Of a stretch of 64,000 bases of DNA, positions 18,399 to 25,923 are shown piece after piece. This stretch comes from an uncultured Clostridia bacterium. Lineage in GTDB: Bacteria; Bacillota; Clostridia; Oscillospirales; Butyricicoccaceae. Every line of letters begins with the position of its first letter. Within the stretch, counting starts at the first letter, position 1. Both the position numbers and the translations under genes were made by a program. The notes beneath the pieces are model-generated. The model was not told the origin of the DNA and ran no database searches. It worked only from the letters and a program-made list of their open reading frames with translations. The DNA lies in NCBI GenBank assembly GCA_944375715.1, contig CALWAP010000001.1:1-64000 (forward strand). The letters are read 5' to 3'.

Positions 18399-19426
18399 AT
18401 GCTTTTTCCCACAGATTTTGCGTATATCCAAATCAGGCCCGCTGAAATCGTCATGGCCCAGCCCACAGGCCTCAACGAAAGCTCGAGCCAGCTTAGGCAG
18501 GCGCTTTCACTGCCGAAAAGCGTCACGGCCGAAGCAAATGAAAACACCGCGGAGACAACAGATACCCATCTGTTTTGCTGCCATCTGCCGAAAAGCGCTG
18601 AAACCGAATAACCAGCCAGGCGGTAAAGAAGAGCCAACTTTATTATTGAAGCGGCGACCAAAGCACAGATAAGCAGGTCCTCTGTGTGTATGCCATAGCT
18701 TCCCAGCCTCTGAAGCCCGGCCACTGCATAAGCCGGGAAAGTATATTTAGAAGCAATTTTAAACCCGGCCACCGAGATATTTTTGATATATTCCATACTC
18801 AGAAGCAGGCCGGAAGCCAAAGCTGCCATATAAGCTCCCTGACGTATGTTTTTTTCATTAGCCCTGCCGCTCAGAAGAGCTATGGCCGCAAGTCCCTGGG
18901 AAAACGGCCTTGCAAAGGCCTTTAAAATACCCTCCAGCAATCCTTCTTCCTCAAAAACAGGCAGCAGTCTCTGCAGCTGCCAATTACCCGCGCTGACGAC
19001 AAAAAGCACCACGAAAAACAACGACATGCAGGCAAAAGCCGCCTCTATATACCTTTCCAGCCCATGACCTTTGAGCAAAGCCATAAAAAGGGCCGTGGCG
19101 GCCAAAAGAAACGAAATGCCCCAGGGCGAAAGCGCAAAACTGTTATAAGTCACAATGAATAGTCTGAACCTGCCCAAGAGGGCACCTGCCGAACTTACGG
19201 TAAGAAACACCCACGAAATATATACCGGAAAAAGCACCGCGCCTTTCTTTCCCAATACACGTGAACATGCAAAGGTGCACAGTCTGTAAAAGGGCAATGC
19301 CAAAAGAGAAGCAAGAAAAACGGCTATCCATGATGCCTTTCCAGCGGGGTAAAAGTTGAGGTTTATCATATCCGCCGCAAGAAAGACAAATATACAGGCA
19401 AAACACCTGTACCGACTCAGCTGCAT
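18395..19426 (-). CDS. gerAB: Spore germination permease, GerAB family
   Basis: B subunit of a germinant receptor in the spore inner membrane, an APC-type permease that senses the germinant. About 343 aa and about ten hydrophobic segments. The start is set at ATG 19426 because AAGGAGG lies upstream and because it overlaps the gerAC stop as TAATG; the frame is open further upstream but without a ribosome site. It is the last gene of the A-C-B operon. Sequence is divergent, so the germinant cannot be predicted. Confidence 0.85.
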   Translation of the reverse strand: MQLSRYRCFACIFVFLAADMINLNFYPAGKASWIAVFLASLLALPFYRLCTFACSRVLGKKGAVLFPVYISWVFLTVSSAGALLGRFRLFIVTYNSFALSPWGISFLLAATALFMALLKGHGLERYIEAAFACMSLFFVVLFVVSAGNWQLQRLLPVFEEEGLLEGILKAFARPFSQGLAAIALLSGRANEKNIRQGAYMAALASGLLLSMEYIKNISVAGFKIASKYTFPAYAVAGLQRLGSYGIHTEDLLICALVAASIIKLALLYRLAGYSVSALFGRWQQNRWVSVVSAVFSFASAVTLFGSESACLSWLELSLRPVGWAMTISAGLIWIYAKSVGKSI

Positions 19427-20472
19427 TATCCGGCCTCCTTCATTTTTCCGCTGCTTTCCAGCTCCACTTGAACATTTACCCTGCACAGACTTTGAGAGTA
19501 ATACGTATCCTTCCAGCTTTGTGCAACCTTTTGCCATGTCTCGGTGTCGTACCTGTAAAGATACTGCCCCAGGCCCAAAGCGTCGCTCCCTGAAAACCGC
19601 AGGATATCAAACATCTCGGCTATCTCTTTTTCCAGCTTGTTTTTTACAGCTGCCTGACATTCTTCTCGGCCTTCGGTCAGCCTGTCCTCCGCTTTAAGCG
19701 AGATTTTGACAGATAAATCGGCTATGGCCCTGCCGTTTTCAATATATGCCTTCATATCGCTTTTACAGCTTGTAAGGTCAAAGGATACCCATCTTTCCCC
19801 AACTCTGGCCGTTATGCTGCCCCGCTCCGCCCTGCCGGACGCAATAAGAAATGCCGGCACAAGCCCCGGCTCCAGCTTACCTGCCCAATCAAAACCGTTC
19901 AAAAGGGCAAGGCCTCCGGTGCTTCCCGAAGAAGTCAGGGGCAACACTCCGTCTATACCCTCCTCATAAAAACAGTAAAGCAGATCCTTGAGCATTATAT
20001 CGGCCGACGTCATATTTTCTGCCCCTCCCGTCGTTGTTTTAAGTATACGGCGGCTTTGGAAGTCCTCCCCTTCAAATATTTCGCCTGCCTTGCCCTTGCA
20101 GGCCATAACTCTGGTATTAAGTCTTATATCATTATCATTGAGAATATAATTGCCGAGCTCCTGCATGCTGTTTTTAACAATATTTTCTGAAAATATCAAA
20201 AGCACAGTATGCCTGAGATAAGGTGTCTTTCCTGTTTGAGCCTGCATATCCTGGAAGCATTCTGTAACGGTCTTCCCCTGCCCGCTTGAAACCGATGGAA
20301 CCAGCTCCTTTCCGTCCTCGCTCTGACCGCTGCTTTCTTCGATGGTCATTACGTATCCGTTTTCATCCATATCAAAAGCGGCGGCTGTTACGATGGAGTA
20401 AAGCTGCAGTTTTTCCGAAGAGCAGCCGCTGAGGCATAAGGTCAATATCAAAAGCGCAGCTGTTTTCCTCAT
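19426..20472 (-). CDS. gerAC: Spore germination lipoprotein, GerAC family
   Basis: C subunit of the germinant receptor, a lipoprotein of about 348 aa. The start is ATG 20472 after AAAAGGAGGGG. The signal peptide ends in a clear lipobox LSGC. Downstream are the GerAC N-terminal features (FDMDENGYVMTIE) and a C-terminal domain rich in short strands and helices ending in QVELESSGK. It overlaps gerAA by 4 bp (ATGA) and gerAB by 1 bp (TAATG), so translation is coupled throughout. Confidence 0.85.
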   Translation of the reverse strand: MRKTAALLILTLCLSGCSSEKLQLYSIVTAAAFDMDENGYVMTIEESSGQSEDGKELVPSVSSGQGKTVTECFQDMQAQTGKTPYLRHTVLLIFSENIVKNSMQELGNYILNDNDIRLNTRVMACKGKAGEIFEGEDFQSRRILKTTTGGAENMTSADIMLKDLLYCFYEEGIDGVLPLTSSGSTGGLALLNGFDWAGKLEPGLVPAFLIASGRAERGSITARVGERWVSFDLTSCKSDMKAYIENGRAIADLSVKISLKAEDRLTEGREECQAAVKNKLEKEIAEMFDILRFSGSDALGLGQYLYRYDTETWQKVAQSWKDTYYSQSLCRVNVQVELESSGKMKEAG

Positions 20473-21908
20473 CCGCCCCTCCTTTTTGAAATGAACCGGC
20501 CGTACTTTTTCATAAAGCTGAAAGGTTTGCGCATAAGACTGTCCTCGTGGCTTCCCTGAGAGATAAAAGGCATGGATGAAAGATAATCCACGCCGAAGCT
20601 TTCCATGACGGCAAGGCGTCCTGTTATAAGTGAAAGCCCCATTACAAACCCCCATAAACCAGCCAGCTGGGAAAACAAAAGCAAGATGAGCCTGAGGATA
20701 ATTATCTGGTTTTTCAGCTTCGAGGCCGCAAGCCCTGTTACCCCCGAAAGGGCAACTATTATAACCATCGAGGGGGATACTATATTGGCCTCAACGGCCG
20801 ACTGTCCAAGTATCAAAGCCCCCACTATTGAAAGGGACTGTCCTATGCTGGAAGGCGTTCTGAGTCCCGCTTCTCTTAAAAGGTCAAAGCTCAAAAGGAA
20901 CAAAAGTGCCTGGCCAACAGCCGAAAAAGGCGTCGCCTCCTGCATCATGGCTATGTTTATCATCATTTTTGTGGAAAGGGTGCCCGGGTGATAACTGAGG
21001 ACCGCGATATATACCGGTACCAAAGAGATAGCGGCAAAAAATGCAAAAAGTCTGAGTGCTCTGGCAAACACTGCCTGATGATAAGGAACATAATAATCCT
21101 CAGGGCTTTGAAAATTCTCTATAAAAACAAAAGGGGCGGTAAGTGCCTGGGGACAGCCGTCAAGCAGTATGGCCACTCTTCCTTCCAAAAGAGCGGCAGA
21201 TGCAACATCGGGCCGTGCCGTAGTCCCCACCCTCCTAAAAAGCCCCGGAATGCTGGGATCTATCATTTCACACACATAGTTCGAGCTTAAAACCCCATCG
21301 ATCCTGATTTTTGAAATGCGCTGCCTCATGAGTGACACAAGATCCTCCGGCGCCGTGCCTTCCAGATAACAAAGACAGCAGGTGGTGCGGGTGCTGCCTC
21401 CAAGGGAAAAGACCTCTATTTTAAGCCGGGATGTCCTAAGGCGCCTTTTTAGCATGGATATATTTATCATTACAGGTTCTACAAAGCCTTCCCTGGGTCC
21501 CTGAGAAACCTTCTCTTCCTCAGGCTCCTGCAAAGAGCGGAAAGAAAAGCCCTTGCAGCCGATAATAAGTCCTTCCTGAGCGCCCTCGACAAAAAGCAAC
21601 GCGTCGCCATAGGCCACGGCTGCTTCCATTTCAACGGTGTCGCTGCTCTTTTGGACCTCTGGCAGCTGTATGACGCTGAGAGCAAATATATCCAGCTCCC
21701 TGCCCTGAATCATTTTACCGTCAAAACCCATGACAGGCGCGATAATGCCGTCCCTTATAAGATTGGTGGCTACAAGGCCGTCACCGAAATATATTCTGCA
21801 CCTTATCCCCGACACGGTCCTTATTTCCCTGGATTTGACAGTAGGATTATTGCGAAACAGTCGGTCCATTATAAGGGTGTTTTCTTCATACCCTCCGTTG
21901 AGCTTCAT
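20469..21908 (-). CDS. gerAA: Spore germination protein, GerAA family
   Basis: A subunit of the germinant receptor, about 479 aa. The start is ATG 21908 with AAAGGCGG 8 nt upstream. The N-terminal hydrophilic half corresponds to the GerAA cytosolic domains and includes the conserved VEGRVAILLDGCP-type segment (LLEGRVAILLDGCPQAL). The C-terminal half has several membrane helices (ISLVPVYIAVLSYHPG and following) and the family tract ILGQSAVEANIVSPSMVIIV. Presence of this operon indicates an endospore former. A forespore sigma-G promoter is expected upstream, but I could not identify one with confidence. Confidence 0.9.
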   Translation of the reverse strand: MKLNGGYEENTLIMDRLFRNNPTVKSREIRTVSGIRCRIYFGDGLVATNLIRDGIIAPVMGFDGKMIQGRELDIFALSVIQLPEVQKSSDTVEMEAAVAYGDALLFVEGAQEGLIIGCKGFSFRSLQEPEEEKVSQGPREGFVEPVMINISMLKRRLRTSRLKIEVFSLGGSTRTTCCLCYLEGTAPEDLVSLMRQRISKIRIDGVLSSNYVCEMIDPSIPGLFRRVGTTARPDVASAALLEGRVAILLDGCPQALTAPFVFIENFQSPEDYYVPYHQAVFARALRLFAFFAAISLVPVYIAVLSYHPGTLSTKMMINIAMMQEATPFSAVGQALLFLLSFDLLREAGLRTPSSIGQSLSIVGALILGQSAVEANIVSPSMVIIVALSGVTGLAASKLKNQIIILRLILLLFSQLAGLWGFVMGLSLITGRLAVMESFGVDYLSSMPFISQGSHEDSLMRKPFSFMKKYGRFISKRRGG

Positions 21909-21950
21909 TGCAAACACCGCCTTTCAGATTAAGCCTGCCCCAAAATGGCA

Positions 21951-21979
21951 AAAAAATACGGCGCCTAAAGGCGCCGTAT
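21951..21979 (-). terminator. Terminator of the nucleotidyltransferase gene
   Basis: A perfect 10-bp stem (ATACGGCGCC with GGCGCCGTAT) with a TAAA loop is followed by six T on the minus strand. It lies just after the stop at 22000 and before gerAA. Confidence 0.92.
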
Positions 21980-21999
21980 ATCACATATTTATTGATTTG

Positions 22000-22905
22000 T
22001 CACATCTGCAAAAGATTGGGATACAGTCCTTCGTCATACATATCTGCCAAAGCCTTTTTTACCGAGTCCTTGTCCTCTTTGTATGTAACGCCATACCACT
22101 TAGCCGTTGTTTCCAGCACATTGACCTCGGCCAGACCTTCCTTTATAAGACCATCCACGAAGGTAGGCAGATAAAATTCTGCCTTATTCTCGTTTTCGGG
22201 AGTAAGACGCGAAATAAAATCACCAAACTCCCGACCCATTTTTTCAAATACGGAACTTGACAGCCCCCAAACATTCATGGAAGCTATGCTGTCCCCGCTG
22301 ATAGGCGTATCAACGCCGTTTTCAGTATAAAATATGCCGTTTTCTCCCGAATATATTTTTGTGCGTTCGGTTACCGACATAAGCTTTCCATTTTGTATCT
22401 CACATATTCCGCGGGAGACACTGCCGTTTTCGGTAAGGGTATTTTTAAGCGGGAAACCGACCATGCACATGTGTTTTTCTCCCACATCTTTAGTAAGGAA
22501 CCCATAAAGGCGCATATAGGCATCACGCCCGTAAAAATCGTCAGCGTTTATAACACCAAAAGGCCCGTCTATTTTATCTGCGGCACACCACACCGCATGG
22601 CCTGTGCCCCAGGGCTTGCTCCGGCCGCAAGGCGCCTTCATGCCGTCTGGCAGGCACGAAACATCCTGAAGAGCGTAATCCACTTCCATATACTTAAGCG
22701 CCCTTTTACCTATCTGCTCTTTAAAAATCTCCAGAAGCTCAGGCTTGACGACAAAAACCACCTTTTCAAATCCGGCCTTCATGGCGTCATACACCGAATA
22801 ATCTATTATTATCTCTCCATTAGGTCCCAAAGGCTCTATCTGCTTGAGCCCACCAAAACGGCTGCCCATGCCGGCGGCCAGCACCAGCAATACAGGTTTG
22901 TTCAT
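22000..22905 (-). CDS. Sugar-phosphate nucleotidyltransferase
   Basis: Predicted NTP:sugar-1-phosphate nucleotidyltransferase, about 301 aa. The start is ATG 22905 with GGAGGAAG upstream; the longer open frame has no ribosome site. The nucleotide-binding LVLAAGMGSRFGGLKQ opens the protein, and VINADDFYGRDAY gives the metal-binding Asp pair. It is related to glucose-1-phosphate uridylyl/thymidylyltransferases, but the exact sugar is unclear. It is a conceivable but unproven source of the pyrophosphorylase activity missing from the GlmU-like protein at 5.6 kb. Confidence 0.85.
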   Translation of the reverse strand: MNKPVLLVLAAGMGSRFGGLKQIEPLGPNGEIIIDYSVYDAMKAGFEKVVFVVKPELLEIFKEQIGKRALKYMEVDYALQDVSCLPDGMKAPCGRSKPWGTGHAVWCAADKIDGPFGVINADDFYGRDAYMRLYGFLTKDVGEKHMCMVGFPLKNTLTENGSVSRGICEIQNGKLMSVTERTKIYSGENGIFYTENGVDTPISGDSIASMNVWGLSSSVFEKMGREFGDFISRLTPENENKAEFYLPTFVDGLIKEGLAEVNVLETTAKWYGVTYKEDKDSVKKALADMYDEGLYPNLLQM

Positions 22906-22957
22906 ATCTTCCTCCGCTATTTTTTTATTTACAGTATACCCTTTTGCACGCCAATAA

Positions 22958-23407
22958 TCAACCTTCGGCCGGTTTAAGTCCGTGCATAAATCCGTCCAAC
23001 TCTGCGGTATAGATGTTCCCACCTATAACCTCGCCTTCATAGACCAGGATATCGCACATCACTCCGCTTTGATCCGGATAACCCTCTATACAGCAGCTGT
23101 AAAGAGTCACCTTCTCACCCTTGTAAGGTTCCAGGTCAAACCCACATTCCTTCTGCATGTTATTGTATCCGGTATACACCTCGTCAAATGTTTCGGGAAT
23201 AACAACCTCTCCCGATTCCATCTCCTCCCCCGCCGTATATCCCAGAGACTCGATATAGCGGACAGCTTCGCTTTTTCCAAAAACCTCCATACCTGTTCCT
23301 GCTTCTTTTTCGGGAAACAGAAGTATAACGGCCGCCGCTATGACCGCCAGGGCCAGAAGTATTGCCACTGCCTTACGTTTTGAAAATCTCGCAGTGTAGA
23401 TCAACAT
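22958..23407 (-). CDS. Membrane-anchored DUF4830-like protein
   Basis: Short protein of 149 aa. A basic start (ARFSKRK) and one hydrophobic helix (about residues 13-31) predict an N-terminal membrane anchor or uncleaved signal. The outer domain contains YIESLGYTAG, VVIPETFDEVYTGYN, and GFDLEPYKG, then IGGNIYTAELDGFMHGL, which resembles the DUF4830 family of clostridial proteins of unknown function. AAAGAGGTG precedes the ATG. Its neighbours give no clue to its role. Confidence 0.7.
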   Translation of the reverse strand: MLIYTARFSKRKAVAILLALAVIAAAVILLFPEKEAGTGMEVFGKSEAVRYIESLGYTAGEEMESGEVVIPETFDEVYTGYNNMQKECGFDLEPYKGEKVTLYSCCIEGYPDQSGVMCDILVYEGEVIGGNIYTAELDGFMHGLKPAEG

Positions 23408-23457
23408 AATTCTTCACCTCTTTGTAAAGGGTATGAATTTAATGCTGATCGTATTAC

Positions 23458-23486
23458 AAAAAAGCGAGGATAATTCCCCGCTTTTT
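23458..23486 (-). terminator. Terminator of the TauE/SafE gene
   Basis: On the minus strand GCGGGG and CCTCGC pair (one G-U) around a 6-nt loop, followed by six T, just after the stop at 23493. Confidence 0.75.
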
Positions 23487-23492
23487 CAAAAA

Positions 23493-24221
23493 TCATATAT
23501 TCGTCACAAAGGTCAGAAGCCCCGATAACCCCAAAAAACCGTATATCAGCTTCTTCATAAAGGCAATGTCTATCTTTTCCACGATCTTTATTCCCAGGGA
23601 TTTGCCCACCATCATGCCGAGCATTCCGGGTATGATAAGCGGCAGCAAATCAGCAGTAATTATCCCACTGAACGCCCTGACGGCCGTAGTATATATTGTC
23701 GTCATACTGAAGAAAAACTGCGAATTGCCTATGTAAGAATTTTTGTCGTCGCCGACAATGGCCAGGATATAAAGCACCATCGGAGGGCCGCCTATTCCAA
23801 AAAGGCCGCTGGCTATACCCGATATGCTGCCGCATATAAAAGCTGTAAGAAGGTTTGCCTTAAGATGTATGCGGTCGGCAAAGAACATGAAATAAAGGGC
23901 TATAACAATAAGGAAAAGTCCAAAATAAGCCTTCAGGTTAGTAAGATCCGCCGTTGTGGCAAACCTGATGGCCAAAAATGAAAAAGTAAAATAAAATATC
24001 GCAGGCAGTATGACTATTTTGGGAGTTGCGTATTTACGATATTTCCAAGCCAGCATTATGCACGCCCATGCACTTACAAGGGTGGACAACGCACTTGACT
24101 GAAGGATAGGCAAAAACAGCGGGAAAAAAAGCATTATAAATATTCCGCTTCCAAACCCCGTCGTCGTCTGAATTATACCGCCGATTATACACGGCAGAAA
24201 AACATACAGCATTTCTTTCAT
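23493..24221 (-). CDS. TauE/SafE-family sulfite/organosulfur exporter
   Basis: Integral membrane protein of 242 aa in the TauE/SafE (DUF81) family, which exports sulfite, sulfoacetate or related anions. Hydrophobic helices cover nearly the whole length, and the two family repeats are visible as GIIQTTTGFGSG near the start and GSISGIASGLFGIGGPP in the middle. It is transcribed away from the DUF3343/aldo-keto reductase pair, with a palindrome between them. Substrate unknown. Confidence 0.88.
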   Translation of the reverse strand: MKEMLYVFLPCIIGGIIQTTTGFGSGIFIMLFFPLFLPILQSSALSTLVSAWACIMLAWKYRKYATPKIVILPAIFYFTFSFLAIRFATTADLTNLKAYFGLFLIVIALYFMFFADRIHLKANLLTAFICGSISGIASGLFGIGGPPMVLYILAIVGDDKNSYIGNSQFFFSMTTIYTTAVRAFSGIITADLLPLIIPGMLGMMVGKSLGIKIVEKIDIAFMKKLIYGFLGLSGLLTFVTNI

Positions 24222-24274
24222 GTTTTTTCCCCCATATACATTAGTAAAATATTATACGAAAAATTACCAAAAAT

Positions 24275-24298
24275 ACTATATACCGTTTTGTATACAGT
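24275..24298. promoter_or_regulatory. Palindromic operator candidate between divergent genes
   Basis: ACTATATAC and GTATACAGT form an inverted repeat (8 of 9 positions) around 6 bp. It overlaps the -35 region of a possible TauE/SafE promoter (TATAAT at 24251-24256, minus strand) and lies 39 bp upstream of the promoter for the DUF3343 gene. The GTATAC core resembles GntR-type sites, but the regulator is unknown. Confidence 0.45.
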
Positions 24299-24336
24299 GT
24301 CAACCGCTCAATTTAAGGTTAGTCTTTGCTATTTTC

Positions 24337-24366
24337 TGGACAATCGCAACAGTTTGGGTGTATAAT
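24337..24366 (+). promoter_or_regulatory. Sigma-A promoter of the DUF3343/aldo-keto reductase pair
   Basis: TGGACA and a perfect TATAAT are 18 bp apart, 48 nt before the DUF3343 start codon. Confidence 0.62.
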
Positions 24367-24413
24367 ATATGTGGCTTTTTCAGCGGCCAATATTATACAA
24401 TCGGGGATTTGTT

Positions 24414-24665
24414 ATGGAAGGAAAATATTATCTCTTCACATTTGAATCAACTCATGGCGCCATTTCTTCTCACAAATTGCTTAAAGAGCATATGGATGCC
24501 GTGATAATGCCTGTTTTAAGGGAAATCAATGCCAGCTGTGGCATGGCTGTAAAGGTCCGTCCGCAGGATATGGAGAAAAGCCTTGAGCTTATGCGCCTTC
24601 ATATGCCGGGCGACTATTCATTTTACAAAATAGAAGGTAAGGAAATAACAAAACTCCCCGAATAA
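24414..24665 (+). CDS. DUF3343 family small protein (putative Se/S carrier-like)
   Basis: Small protein of 83 aa starting at ATG 24414 (weak CGGGGA upstream). It contains FTFESTHGAISSHKLLKEH and VRPQDMEKSLELM, typical of the DUF3343 family, described as putative Se/S carrier-like. In those families a short C-terminal segment may follow the Cys; here one Cys is seen (NASCGMAVKVRP). It lies 39 bp before an iron-sulfur aldo/keto reductase, probably in the same transcript. Function is unproven. Confidence 0.72.
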   Translation: MEGKYYLFTFESTHGAISSHKLLKEHMDAVIMPVLREINASCGMAVKVRPQDMEKSLELMRLHMPGDYSFYKIEGKEITKLPE

Positions 24666-24704
24666 ACATATGTTCGGTTGATAAAATTAAAGGAGGATAT
24701 AAAA

Positions 24705-25832
24705 ATGAGCAACGAGTATCTCGGCAGCAACATCCCCAAATTGGGTTTTGGCCTTATGCGCCTTCCTCAGAACGAGGATGGTTCCATTGATGTGGAACAG
24801 GTCAAAAAAATGGCCGACCATTTCTTCGCCAACGGTTTTACCTATGTTGACACCGCCTATGTCTATGGCGGCGGAGCTTCCGAGCTGGCCGCAAAAGAAG
24901 CCATTGTCCAGCGTTTCCCCAGGGAGAGCTTCCAACTTGCCGACAAACTGCCCGTCATAAACATCCAAAAAGAAGAGGATATGGAAGAATTCGTCCAGAC
25001 CTCCCTTGAAAGAACAGGTGCGGGTTATTTTGACTTTTACCTGCTCCACGCTCTTAACGCTTCCAAGCTGGAGATCTGTGACAAGTTTAATGCCTGGGAC
25101 TACATGGTCAAGCTTAAGGAAAGAGGCATCGCCAAGCATATTGGCTTCTCCTTCCATGACAAGGCCGAAGTCCTGGACAAGATCCTGACCGAGCATCCCC
25201 AGATGGAGTTTGTGCAGCTCCAGATCAACTACGCCGATTGGGACAGCGATAATGTTCAGTCCCGCAAGTGCTATGAAGTTGCCCGCAAGCACAACAAGCC
25301 TGTTACTATCATGGAGCCTGTCAAGGGCGGCAATCTGGTCACCATGACTCCAGAGATCCAGAATGTCTTCAAGGCTGCTGATCCCAACGCTTCGATAGCT
25401 TCCTGGGCTGTTCGTTTTGCAGCTTCCCATGAGGGCTTGATTACTGTTTTAAGCGGTATGTCCAATCTTGAACAGATGCTCGACAACACAAGCTATATGA
25501 AGGATTTCAAACCTCTTAATGAAGAGGAGCAGAAGGTCATTGCCAAGGTCGTCGATATTCTGAACAGCATACCGACCGTTCCTTGCACCGCCTGCCATTA
25601 CTGCACCGATGGATGTCCGATGCGCATAGACATACCTGCCATATTTGCCGCTTACAATACATACCTTGTTTACGGCAACCTCCAGGGCGCCAAGAACTCC
25701 TATAAGAACGCCGTAAAGGATAAGGGTATGGCTTCCTCCTGCGTCCACTGCCTGCAGTGCGAGGCTCAGTGCCCCCAGAAAATCAATATTACCGAGCGTC
25801 TCCAGGAGATCGCCAAGGTTCTCGAAGACTAA
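24705..25832 (+). CDS. Aldo/keto reductase with C-terminal 4Fe-4S ferredoxin domain
   Basis: Oxidoreductase of 375 aa starting at ATG 24705 behind AGGAGG. The barrel shows GFGLMRLP, the catalytic Asp/Tyr pair in YVDTAYVYGG, a Lys in ADKLP, and the His in YLLHAL. The C-terminal domain has two cysteine clusters, CTACHYCTDGCP and CVHCLQCEAQCP, for two 4Fe-4S centres. Such enzymes are common in anaerobic Clostridia; the natural substrate is not known. A paralogue lies at 53.6 kb. It ends at a bidirectional hairpin shared with the CRISPR array end. Confidence 0.9.
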   Translation: MSNEYLGSNIPKLGFGLMRLPQNEDGSIDVEQVKKMADHFFANGFTYVDTAYVYGGGASELAAKEAIVQRFPRESFQLADKLPVINIQKEEDMEEFVQTSLERTGAGYFDFYLLHALNASKLEICDKFNAWDYMVKLKERGIAKHIGFSFHDKAEVLDKILTEHPQMEFVQLQINYADWDSDNVQSRKCYEVARKHNKPVTIMEPVKGGNLVTMTPEIQNVFKAADPNASIASWAVRFAASHEGLITVLSGMSNLEQMLDNTSYMKDFKPLNEEEQKVIAKVVDILNSIPTVPCTACHYCTDGCPMRIDIPAIFAAYNTYLVYGNLQGAKNSYKNAVKDKGMASSCVHCLQCEAQCPQKINITERLQEIAKVLED

Positions 25833-25850
25833 AGATTTGTTTGCAAATAA

Positions 25851-25881
25851 AAACAGGGCTGCGATGCAGCCCTGTTTTTTT
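25851..25881. terminator. Bidirectional terminator between aldo/keto reductase and CRISPR array
   Basis: ACAGGGCTGC and GCAGCCCTGT form a perfect 10-bp stem with a 3-nt loop and T runs on both strands. It can end the reductase transcript (plus) and the CRISPR precursor transcript (minus). Confidence 0.92.
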
Positions 25882-25923
25882 GCCCTGGTCTCCCCCATAA
25901 ACTCTTTTCCAAACTTTTGGTAA

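Noticed and set aside
22000..22905. Direct assignment of the nucleotidyltransferase as the missing UDP-GlcNAc pyrophosphorylase
   Set aside because: Motifs show only a general NTP:sugar-phosphate transferase; the sugar cannot be read from the sequence and the gene is 15 kb from the acetyltransferase.
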